A DNA stretch of 36,127 nt from Frateuria sp. Soil773 (GTDB taxonomy: Bacteria > Pseudomonadota > Gammaproteobacteria > Xanthomonadales > Rhodanobacteraceae). The notes below the pieces were generated by a model. The model was given only the letters and a program-made list of their open reading frames with translations, was not told the origin of the DNA and did no database searches. The DNA is taken from positions 297,844 through 333,970 of the forward strand of contig NZ_LMSL01000039.1 of the NCBI RefSeq assembly GCF_001428405.1, given 5' to 3'. The position numbers were made by a program, and so were the translations under genes. How positions within the stretch are numbered: the first letter of the stretch is position 1; each line of letters begins with the position of its first letter. Shown one piece after another: positions 14,906 to 21,248 of the stretch.

Positions 14906-16675
14906 TCAGTGGATGGCTTCGACCTTGCCCAGCCCGTTGGGATTGCGCGGATCGCTGGCGGCCGTCTTGACGTCGGCCTTGCGGTCCCAGACCACCACGT
15001 TCATGTTGCCCCAGGTCTCGCTGTCGTTGATCTCGTAGCCCATCGCCTTGAGCTTCGCGAGCACGTCGGCGGGGATGTCGCTGCCCTTCTCGATGTCGAT
15101 GCGGTCGGGCATGAACTGGTGGTGGATGCGCTTCTGCGCGGTGATCTGGCCGGCGCTCTTGCCGTCGACGAAGGCCAGGATCGCCTCGAACACCTGGGTG
15201 ATGATGGTGGAGCCGCCGGGCGAGCCGATCACCGCGAGGCGGTCCTTGCCGATCACGAAGCTGGGCGACATCGACGACAGCATCCGCTTGCCGCCGACCG
15301 GCGCGTTGGCCGAGCCGCCGATCAAGCCGAAGGCGTTGGGCTGGCCGGACACCAGGGCGAAGTCGTCCATCTCGTTGTTGAGCAGGATGCCGGTCTTGCC
15401 GGCGACGAAGCCGGAGCCCAGGGTGGTGTTCACCGTGGCGGTCATCGACACCATGTTGCCGTCCCCGTCGATGATCGAGTAGTGCGTGGTGTGCATGCCC
15501 GGCTGCTTTGCGTGCACCGACGGCAGCCAGGCCGACTTGGTCGCCTGCTCCGGCAGGATGCTCTGGCGCAGGCCGTCGGCGTAGTACGGCGACAGCAGCA
15601 TGTCCAGCGGCATCTTCACGAAGTCCGGATCGCCCAGGTATTCGTTGTGGTCGCGGAAGGCGCGGCGCATCGCCTCGACCAGGTAGTGGATGCGGTGCGC
15701 CTCGTCCATGCGCTTGAGGTCGATCGGCGCGAGGATGTTGAGCATCTCGGCGATGGCGACGCCACCGGACGACGGCGGCGGCGCGGTGACCACCCGGTAG
15801 CCGGCGTAGTCAAGCGTGATCGGCGCGCGCTCCTTCGTGCGGTAGGCCGCCAGGTCGGCCAGCGTCCAGGTGCCGCCGGCGGCCTTGACCGCGCGCACCA
15901 GTTCCTTCGCCACCGTGCCCTTGTAGAAGCCGTCCGCGCCCTTCTCGGCCAGCGCCCTCAGCGTGCGGGCCTGGTCGGGGTCGCGGAAGAGGTCCGCTTC
16001 CTGCGGCGCCTTGCCGCCAGGCATGAACTTGCCCGACGAGGCCGGATAGCGGCGCAGCACCTCGGCCTTGTGCGCGATGGAACGCACCAGCGACCCGCTC
16101 GGATGGAAACCCTGCTCGGCCAGCCGGATCGCCGGCTGCAGCGACACCGAGAGCGGCACCTTGCCGTACCTGGCCGACATGTAGGCCACGCCCGCGGGGA
16201 AGCCGGGAATGCCGGCGGCCAGCGGGCCGTTGAGCGAGGTGTCGCGGTTGGGCGTGCCGTCGGCCTTGAGGTAGTCGGCCTCGCGCACCGCCTGCGGCGC
16301 CATCTCGCGCGAGTCGATGAAGGTGTCCTTGCCGGTGGCCGCGTCGTGGACCAGGGCGAGGAAGCCCCCGCCCATGCCGGATGCCTCGGGCTGCACCACC
16401 GACAGCGCGGCGGCCACCGCGATGGAGGCATCCACCGCGTTGCCGCCCTTGGCGAGCACCTCGAAGCCGGCCTGGGTCGCCAGCGCATTGGCGCTGGCGA
16501 TCGCGGCCGTGCGCTGCGCCGCGTCGCCCTGCGCCTGGGCCAGCACGCCGTACAAGGCGATCGCCACCACCAGGACGGAACGGCACCACCACTGTGCGCG
16601 AGCGGAACGGGGCGCGCCTGCGGCGTGGAGAACGGCTGGCCCGGCATGCGGCCGCGGCACGTTTCGTTCGGACAT
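14906..16675 (-). CDS. ggt: Gamma-glutamyltranspeptidase, periplasmic
   Basis: A 589-residue Ntn-hydrolase proenzyme that cuts gamma-glutamyl bonds (glutathione, gamma-glutamyl peptides), releasing or transferring glutamate. The N-terminus has a basic stretch and a signal sequence (about residues 31-49, RSVLVVAIALYGVLAQAQ). The large subunit contains the substrate arginine region IDSREMAP. Autoprocessing is expected before T396 in HTTHYS (E. coli T391). The small subunit holds SIIDGDGNMVSMTATVN, LLNNEMDDF and the oxyanion-loop GSPGGSTII. All key residues are present. The N-terminal MSERNVPRPH closely resembles a 36-codon leader frame before the TonB receptor gene, and the two genes share a promoter segment. 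GGGAGGTG lies before the ATG. Substrate: gamma-glutamyl compounds imported by the adjacent receptor (inferred). Confidence 0.95.
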   Translation of the reverse strand: MSERNVPRPHAGPAVLHAAGAPRSARAQWWCRSVLVVAIALYGVLAQAQGDAAQRTAAIASANALATQAGFEVLAKGGNAVDASIAVAAALSVVQPEASGMGGGFLALVHDAATGKDTFIDSREMAPQAVREADYLKADGTPNRDTSLNGPLAAGIPGFPAGVAYMSARYGKVPLSVSLQPAIRLAEQGFHPSGSLVRSIAHKAEVLRRYPASSGKFMPGGKAPQEADLFRDPDQARTLRALAEKGADGFYKGTVAKELVRAVKAAGGTWTLADLAAYRTKERAPITLDYAGYRVVTAPPPSSGGVAIAEMLNILAPIDLKRMDEAHRIHYLVEAMRRAFRDHNEYLGDPDFVKMPLDMLLSPYYADGLRQSILPEQATKSAWLPSVHAKQPGMHTTHYSIIDGDGNMVSMTATVNTTLGSGFVAGKTGILLNNEMDDFALVSGQPNAFGLIGGSANAPVGGKRMLSSMSPSFVIGKDRLAVIGSPGGSTIITQVFEAILAFVDGKSAGQITAQKRIHHQFMPDRIDIEKGSDIPADVLAKLKAMGYEINDSETWGNMNVVVWDRKADVKTAASDPRNPNGLGKVEAIH

Positions 16676-16697
16676 GGATTCACCTCCCTACGATGGC

Positions 16698-16769
16698 GTC
16701 GAGCATAGTCACAGACGGCGCGGCGCCACCAATGAAAAGACCGCCACGTGGCATAACTGGAGGTTGTGG
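16698..16769 (-). promoter_or_regulatory. ggt promoter, copy A of a duplicated 72-bp segment
   Basis: On the minus strand this segment runs from a dyad (CACAAC...GTTATG) through an invariant block CTTTTCATTGGTGGC to CTGTGACTATGCTCGAC. It aligns without gaps to 19579-19650 with 59 of 72 identical positions. TATGCT (16702-16707) is a plausible -10 box and TTGGTG, 19 bases before it, a weak -35 box. The long spacing and poor -35 suggest an activator. The transcript would start about 25 bases before the ggt ATG. Confidence 0.7.
16752..16768. promoter_or_regulatory. Candidate operator CATAAC-N5-GTTGTG (ggt)
   Basis: Imperfect dyad with 6-base arms and a 5-base centre, located about 65 bases before the predicted transcription start. 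That is the usual position of a LysR-type recognition site. The identical arms recur before the TonB receptor (19633-19649). The regulator is not proven; the LysR gene at 20177-21079 is the nearest candidate. Confidence 0.55.
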
Positions 16770-16784
16770 ATGCGCGCGCCGCGC

Positions 16785-16816
16785 GAAAAAAAGGCCCCGG
16801 CACGTGCCGGGGCCTT
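16785..16816 (-). terminator. Intrinsic terminator of the TonB receptor gene
   Basis: A perfect 26-base palindrome (16791-16816; arms AAGGCCCCGGCAC and its complement) is followed on the minus strand by a run of seven T (16792-16786). It starts 21 bases after the receptor stop codon. It separates the receptor transcript from ggt, which explains why ggt needs its own promoter copy. Confidence 0.93.
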
Positions 16817-16837
16817 CCGCTCCGTGGGGGAGCCGAC

Positions 16838-19315
16838 CTACCAGTGGTACATGACCTTGCCGTACACGAAGGCGCCCTGGAAGCCGAACGGGGAACTCGA
16901 CGAATAGGGGAACACGCCGTCGTTGTCGCTGTCTTCCCGGGTCCGCGCCGGGTAGGTGTTGAACACGTTGTCGCCGCCCAGGGTGAACGTCCAGTCGTCC
17001 AGGTTGTAGCTCACCGCCAGATCGACCAGCCACTTGTGCGGATACACCTGATCGTCCAGGTAGCTGGTCGAGCCGTATTCGGTGATGCGCCCGTAGCGTG
17101 TGGCGCTGCCGGTGAATGCCCAGCGGCCGGCGGTGTAGGTCTCGGTGAGGATCACCTTGCTGCGCGGCGCGCTGTCGGCCAGCAGACCCTTCGTGGCGCT
17201 GCGGTTGAGGCGCTGGAACAGCGCGCCGAGCGAATCGAGCACGGCGGGGTTCGGGCGCACGCCGGTGACCTTGTTCTTGTTGTAGGTCGCCGACAGCGTC
17301 GAGGTCAGCGTGCCGCCGCCGGCGAAGTCGCTGCGGTAGCTGGAGACCCAGTCGACGCCTTGGCTGCGCACGTCGCCGGCATTGGTGAAATAGGCGATGC
17401 CGCTGTACTGCAGGTTGGCGACGCCGTGGGCCGCCAGGTAGTCCTTCACCGCCGGCGTCGAGGTGGACAGCGTGCTCGACAGCGCGATGCGGTCGCTGAC
17501 GGTGATCTGGTAGACGTCGAGGCTGAGGTTGAGCGCGTCGGTGGGATTCCACACCGCGCCGAGGGTGTAGTTGCGCGATTTCTCCGGCTTCAGCGGCTCG
17601 CTGCCGAGCAGCACGGCCATCGGGTTGTCCACCGGCACCAGGCCGCGCAGGTAGATGCCCGGCGGCAGGCCGAGCGAGTTGCCCGGGCCGGAGTAGGCCG
17701 AGGTGGTTTCCGAATAGTGCTGCTGGCCCAGCGTGGGCGCGCGGAATCCGGTCGAGACGCTGCCGCGCAGCGCGAACGTGTCGCTGAAGTCGAAGCGCGC
17801 CGACAGCGCGCCGGAGGTGGTGGTGCCGAAGTCCGAGTAGTCCTCGTGGCGCGCGGCCACCGAAGTGCTCAGGCGGTCGGTCAGGTTGGTCTCCAGTTGC
17901 ACGTACTCGGCGAGGTCGTGCCGGGCCACCGACATCGCGTCCTGCGGCCCCCAGCCGGCGAAGCCCTGGGCGCCGCCGCGCACGCCGGAGGTGCCGACGT
18001 AGTAGGAGCCCAGCTCGCCGGCCTCGACCTTGTATGCCTGGCGCAGCCACTGCGCGCCGAAGGAGAGGGTCACCGGGTTGGGCAGCCAGCCGACATGCAG
18101 TTCCTTGGAGATGTCGACGTCGAGGGTCTGCTGGGTCGCCGTCAGGGTGCCGTCGTGGAAGCCGGTGGGACTGCTGCCGAAGTCGTTCAGCAGCGCGTAG
18201 TTGGTGGTGTTGAGGGTGCTGTAGAAAACCCGGTTGCCGCCGTAGTTGGCGCTGACGTCCCAATGCCAGCCGTTCGCCGTGCCGCGCAGCCCGGCCACCA
18301 GCGAGCGGTCGATCGAGACGCCGTGCTCCTTCGGCAGGAAGCCGTCCGGGTAGACCTGCCCGATCAGCGGGTTGTTCGGGCTCGGCGTGTCGATGCCGTA
18401 GCGGAAGAACCCGCGCGGCTCGCCGACGCGGCGGCCGTAGTGCCCGAACGCGTAGAACTGCACGCCGGGGGTGACGTCGTACTGCGTGTTGAGCAGCAGG
18501 TTCTGGTTCTGGAACGACACCGCGCCGAAGTGGAACTTCTGGCCGAGCTGGGTGAACCCCGGCCGGCGGTCCACCCCGGCGCGGTTGCTGGGACTCTGGT
18601 TGCTCTTCTCCGCGGTCAGGCGCAGCCAGCCGCGGTCGCCGCCGAGCGGGACGCCGAAGTTGGCCGAGCCCTGCCATTGCCGGCCGTCGCCTGCCGAGTA
18701 CTGGCCGCCGGAAAACTGCACGTCGCCGCCTTGCGCGCCCTTCTTCAGGATGATGTTGATCACGCCGGACAGCGCGTCCGAGCCGTACTGCGCCGAGGCG
18801 CCGTCGCGCAGCACCTCGATGTGGTCGATGGCCGACATCGGGATCGTGTTGAGGTCGATGCCCTGCGAGCCCTGGCCGATCTGGCCCAGGCTCAGCAACA
18901 GCGCGCCGGAGTGCCAGCGCTTGCCGTTCACCAGCACCAGTACCTGGTCCGGCGACAGGCCGCGCAACTGGAACGGGCGCTGGAACGCGAACGTGTCCGA
19001 GGCGGATGCGAACGGGAAGTTCAGCGACGGGATCGCCCGCGCCAGCGCCTGGCTCAGGTCGATCGTGCCGGTCTGCTTGAGCATGTCGTCGGAGATCACG
19101 TCGATCGGCGTCAGCGACGAGCTGACCGTGCGGTTGCCGGCGCGCGTGCCGGTCACCACCACCGCATCCAGCCGCTTCGCCTTGGCCGCCCCCTCCTGCG
19201 GCGACCCGGCGGGTGGCGCCGTCGTCGCATCCTGCGCCGCGGCGTTGCCGCCGAGCGCGAGCAGGACCGCGACGGCCAGCGAAGTCGGGATGGATCGACT
19301 GGAACGTTTGTTCAT
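16838..19315 (-). CDS. TonB-dependent receptor linked to gamma-glutamyl/D-glutamate genes
   Basis: An 825-residue outer-membrane transporter. The signal peptide (MNKRSSRSIPTSLAVAVLLALGG, cut near NAAAQ) is followed by a TonB box (LDAVVVTGTRA), then the plug domain (about residues 60-190; ISDDMLKQTGTIDLSQALAR, FQLRGLSPDQVLVLVNGKR, IEVLRDGASAQYGSDA, SGVINIILKKG). The barrel ends in tryptophan (KVMYHW). The plug sequence is of the broad nutrient/iron-complex class common in Xanthomonadales, not the siderophore class seen at 2395-4575. The start at 19315 follows a GGGGAA element. There is no Fur box. Its own terminator lies downstream, and the promoter is the duplicate of the ggt promoter. Inferred substrate: a gamma-glutamyl or glutamate-containing compound too large for porins; the ligand itself is unknown. 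Confidence 0.88.
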   Translation of the reverse strand: MNKRSSRSIPTSLAVAVLLALGGNAAAQDATTAPPAGSPQEGAAKAKRLDAVVVTGTRAGNRTVSSSLTPIDVISDDMLKQTGTIDLSQALARAIPSLNFPFASASDTFAFQRPFQLRGLSPDQVLVLVNGKRWHSGALLLSLGQIGQGSQGIDLNTIPMSAIDHIEVLRDGASAQYGSDALSGVINIILKKGAQGGDVQFSGGQYSAGDGRQWQGSANFGVPLGGDRGWLRLTAEKSNQSPSNRAGVDRRPGFTQLGQKFHFGAVSFQNQNLLLNTQYDVTPGVQFYAFGHYGRRVGEPRGFFRYGIDTPSPNNPLIGQVYPDGFLPKEHGVSIDRSLVAGLRGTANGWHWDVSANYGGNRVFYSTLNTTNYALLNDFGSSPTGFHDGTLTATQQTLDVDISKELHVGWLPNPVTLSFGAQWLRQAYKVEAGELGSYYVGTSGVRGGAQGFAGWGPQDAMSVARHDLAEYVQLETNLTDRLSTSVAARHEDYSDFGTTTSGALSARFDFSDTFALRGSVSTGFRAPTLGQQHYSETTSAYSGPGNSLGLPPGIYLRGLVPVDNPMAVLLGSEPLKPEKSRNYTLGAVWNPTDALNLSLDVYQITVSDRIALSSTLSTSTPAVKDYLAAHGVANLQYSGIAYFTNAGDVRSQGVDWVSSYRSDFAGGGTLTSTLSATYNKNKVTGVRPNPAVLDSLGALFQRLNRSATKGLLADSAPRSKVILTETYTAGRWAFTGSATRYGRITEYGSTSYLDDQVYPHKWLVDLAVSYNLDDWTFTLGGDNVFNTYPARTREDSDNDGVFPYSSSSPFGFQGAFVYGKVMYHW

Positions 19316-19430
19316 GTGGGTTCCCCAAGGGTCGCCGCGACGGCGCGCGGCAGGCTGGAACGGCCGCATGGCCGTGCCGGCCGGCGGACGGGTCCATGCG
19401 GGTCGGTTTCGGGACCGGGGTGCGTCAGCG

Positions 19431-19449
19431 CGGAGCGATCAGCGCTCCG
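19431..19449 (-). promoter_or_regulatory. Hairpin with the leader stop codon in its loop
   Basis: CGGAGCG (19431-19437) and CGCTCCG (19443-19449) form a perfect 7-bp stem with loop ATCAG. The stop codon of the 36-codon leader frame (19439-19441) falls in the loop. Ribosomes ending translation there would open the hairpin, so translation-dependent control of the receptor is possible. There is no T-run. Confidence 0.45.
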
Positions 19450-19549
19450 GCACGGCCGGGCGGTGCGGACGCGGCCGGCAACGCAACGGGCCGGCGGCGG
19501 CGTACGGCATGGCGGGACGACGTGGTCGTGGCGTGCTTCGGTCGGACAT
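19439..19549 (-). CDS. 36-codon leader frame resembling the GGT N-terminus
   Basis: A short frame (starting MSDRSTPRPRR) begins with a strong ribosome-binding site (GAGGGGAGAGCGA directly before ATG) about 30 bases after the predicted receptor transcription start. Its first residues line up with the start of GGT: MSDRSTPRPRR against MSERNVPRPHA, and PAMPYAAAG against PAVLHAAGA. It lacks the signal sequence that follows in GGT and ends 123 bases before the receptor ATG. It may be a remnant left when the ggt promoter region was duplicated, or a working leader peptide. It is too short and arginine/proline-rich to suggest an enzymatic function. Confidence 0.5.
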   Translation of the reverse strand: MSDRSTPRPRRPAMPYAAAGPLRCRPRPHRPAVPER

Positions 19550-19578
19550 TCGCTCTCCCCTCACCCTTCACAACGCGG

Positions 19579-19650
19579 GTCGAGCATAGTCACAGGCGCG
19601 CGCAGGCCACCAATGAAAAGACGGCCACTTTGCATAACTAAAGGTTGTGG
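19579..19650 (-). promoter_or_regulatory. TonB receptor promoter, copy B of a duplicated 72-bp segment
   Basis: This is the second copy of the segment found before ggt (16698-16769), ungapped, 59 of 72 identical. The candidate -10 box TATGCT is at 19583-19588 on the minus strand. The differences cluster in the spacer between -35 and -10. Transcription from here gives a leader of about 260 bases before the receptor ATG, against about 25 for ggt. Confidence 0.7.
19633..19649. promoter_or_regulatory. Candidate operator CATAAC-N5-GTTGTG (TonB receptor)
   Basis: It has the same dyad arms as at 16752-16768, with a different centre (TAAAG against TGGAG). The arms are kept while the centre varies, which suggests they are what the regulator reads. 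Confidence 0.55.
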
Positions 19651-19749
19651 GTGCTGCGGCGCCGAAACGGTTGCCACCGCGCAGGAATAGTGGATGCCGT
19701 CAGAAACCTGTCCACAATCTATCGGTATCGGTCGGTCCAATCGCCCTCT

Positions 19750-19911
19750 CGTCATTCCTGCGGCTCTCAACGGCCGAAGGGCCGGTCAAGCAGGAGGCGC
19801 TTTCAACAGCCGAAGGGCTGGTCATCCAGTGACTGGATATTCCAAAAGCTTCAAAGGCGCTGGATCCCAGCTTGACCGGCCCTGCGGCCGTTGAGAGCCG
19901 CTGGGATGACG
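19750..19911. repeat. REP-pair repeat, copy R2 with three hairpin modules
   Basis: A composite repeat. The left hairpin CATTCCTGC/GCAGGA carries a module CTCTCAACGGCCGAAGGGC (continuing CGGTCAA) in its loop. A second module of the same type (TTTCAACAGCCGAAGGGCTG) follows next to the hairpin, just before ATCCAGTGAC. The right hairpin, on the other strand (CATCCCAGC/GCTGGGATCC), also holds a module in its loop, with GCAGG in place of GAAGG. Confidence 0.75.
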
Positions 19912-19945
19912 TTTCGGGAGCCCTGGAGGTCGCGGACAGGCCCCC

Positions 19946-19985
19946 AACCCGGCGCCAGCATCTTCGTGCGCGAGCTGGCACACGA
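19946..19985. repeat. Duplicated fragment of the lysR 3' end
   Basis: About 40 bases here align to 20179-20217, the last codons of the LysR gene, with four mismatches and one inserted base. The fragment lies between repeats R2 and R3, so a block of lysR tail plus REP repeat seems to have been duplicated in tandem. Confidence 0.6.
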
Positions 19986-20011
19986 TCTACCGCCCAGTCC
20001 CATCGCCCCCT

Positions 20012-20122
20012 CGTCATTCCTGCAAAAGCAGGAATCCAGTGACTTGGTATTCCAAAGCTCAAGACGCTGGATGACCAGCCCTTCGGCTGTTGAAAGTGCC
20101 TCCTGCTTCCGCAGGGATGACG
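20012..20122. repeat. REP-pair repeat, copy R3 with one hairpin module
   Basis: The left hairpin is simple (CATTCCTGC-AAAA-GCAGGAATCCAGTGAC). The right half, read on the minus strand, carries the module TTTCAACAGCCGAAGGGCTG beside the hairpin CCTGCGGAAGCAGG. It sits 54 bases beyond the lysR stop. Confidence 0.75.
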
Positions 20123-20176
20123 GGCTTGCATGCAACCCGGGATCGCGGTCCAGCCGGACAGATTTCGAGCCCGCCC

Positions 20177-21079
20177 TCAACCCGACGCCAGCATCTTCTG
20201 CGCGAGTTGGCGGACGAGGTCGAGGAAGCGCTTCTGCACCGGGTTCAGCGGGCTGTCCGCCCGGCGCACGGCGTAGAGCACCACGTCCAGCTCCAGCTTC
20301 AGCGGCCGCATCTGCACGCCGCCCATGCCGCAGCGCCACGCGGTGAAGGGATCGACCAGGGCCAGCCCCGCGCCCTGCGCCACCAGCGAGTACGCCAACT
20401 GGTAGGTCTGCACCCAGACCGAAGTGCGCGGCGGCGGCTCGAGCTGCTTGAGGTGGCTCTGCAGCATGCGGCCCAAGGCGTCCTGCACGGTGATGCCGAT
20501 CATCGGCTGGTCGGCCAGCGCGGTGATCGGCAGCGGCCGCCCCAGCTCCGCCTCCGGCCACCAGCCCGGTGGCGCGATCACCATGACGTGCCCCTGGCAC
20601 AGCGGCTCCTGGCATAGCCCCTGGCGCCCGGCATCCTGCAGGGTGAGCCCGATGTCGGCCTCGTGCAGCATCAGCGACTCGCACATCTGCGCCGAGTGCT
20701 GGGTGAACAGCTCGGCGGTGGTGTCGGGAAAATCCTTGCGCAGCAGGGTGGTCGCGTCGGGCACCAGCACCTGCGCCAGGGTCGGCGTGCAGGTCACCCG
20801 CAGGGGGTAGTTCTCCGGGCGCCCGATGTTCGCGGTGAGCCGCTGCAACCCGTGCAGCTCCTGGATGATCCGGTCCACGCGGTGGCGCAGCAACAGCGCC
20901 TCCTGCGTGGGCTGCAAGCGCCCGCGTACCCGGCTGAACAGGGCGAAGCCGAGCTGGTGCTCGGCATGCTGCAGCACCTTGCTCGCAGCCGGCTGCGAGA
21001 TGTTCAGCAGGCGCGCCGCGCCGGTCAGGCTGCCGGTGGTCAGCACGGCATGGAACAGTTCGATATGGCGCAAACGCAT
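20177..21079 (-). CDS. LysR-family transcriptional regulator
   Basis: A 300-residue regulator. The N-terminal winged helix-turn-helix occupies about residues 1-60 (MRLRHIELFHAVLTTGSLTG, AARLLNISQPAASKVLQHAE). A substrate-binding domain of the periplasmic-binding-protein type follows (about 90-295: NYPLRVTCTPTLAQVLVPDA, FTQHSAQMCESLMLHEADIGL, SLVAQGAGLALVDPFTAW). It resembles the OccR/NocR/GcvA-like amino-acid regulators. It diverges from the ALDH7 gene across 169 bases and is also the gene upstream of the receptor-ggt-dgcN-dgcA-gltS series on the same strand. Either set could be its target. The dyad found before ggt and the receptor is not visible in the lysR-ALDH gap. Confidence 0.88.
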   Translation of the reverse strand: MRLRHIELFHAVLTTGSLTGAARLLNISQPAASKVLQHAEHQLGFALFSRVRGRLQPTQEALLLRHRVDRIIQELHGLQRLTANIGRPENYPLRVTCTPTLAQVLVPDATTLLRKDFPDTTAELFTQHSAQMCESLMLHEADIGLTLQDAGRQGLCQEPLCQGHVMVIAPPGWWPEAELGRPLPITALADQPMIGITVQDALGRMLQSHLKQLEPPPRTSVWVQTYQLAYSLVAQGAGLALVDPFTAWRCGMGGVQMRPLKLELDVVLYAVRRADSPLNPVQKRFLDLVRQLAQKMLASG

Positions 21080-21248
21080 GCCGGCCCTTGCCCACCCCAA
21101 CGCAGCAGCGACGATGGCTGAGTGCAGCATATGCGCCGGGCACGCGCAAGCACGACCGCGGCCGCGCTCGGGGACGCCGCAACGGGGCGCCTGCTAGAAT
21201 GGCCGTTTGAATCACGGCGCGCCTGCGCCACGGCATCAGGAGTCACGC

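Noticed and set aside
16838-19315. Second TonB receptor as a siderophore receptor
   Set aside because: No Fur box and no iron genes nearby; its plug differs from the siderophore class and its context is glutamate metabolism. This is not excluded by sequence alone.
14840-19690. Two long plus-strand open frames opposite ggt and the second TonB receptor
   Set aside because: Composition is that of reverse-complement coding shadows (many H, R, A, V, G), and both are opposite genes with full catalytic or structural motifs. One also crosses the promoter region and terminator.
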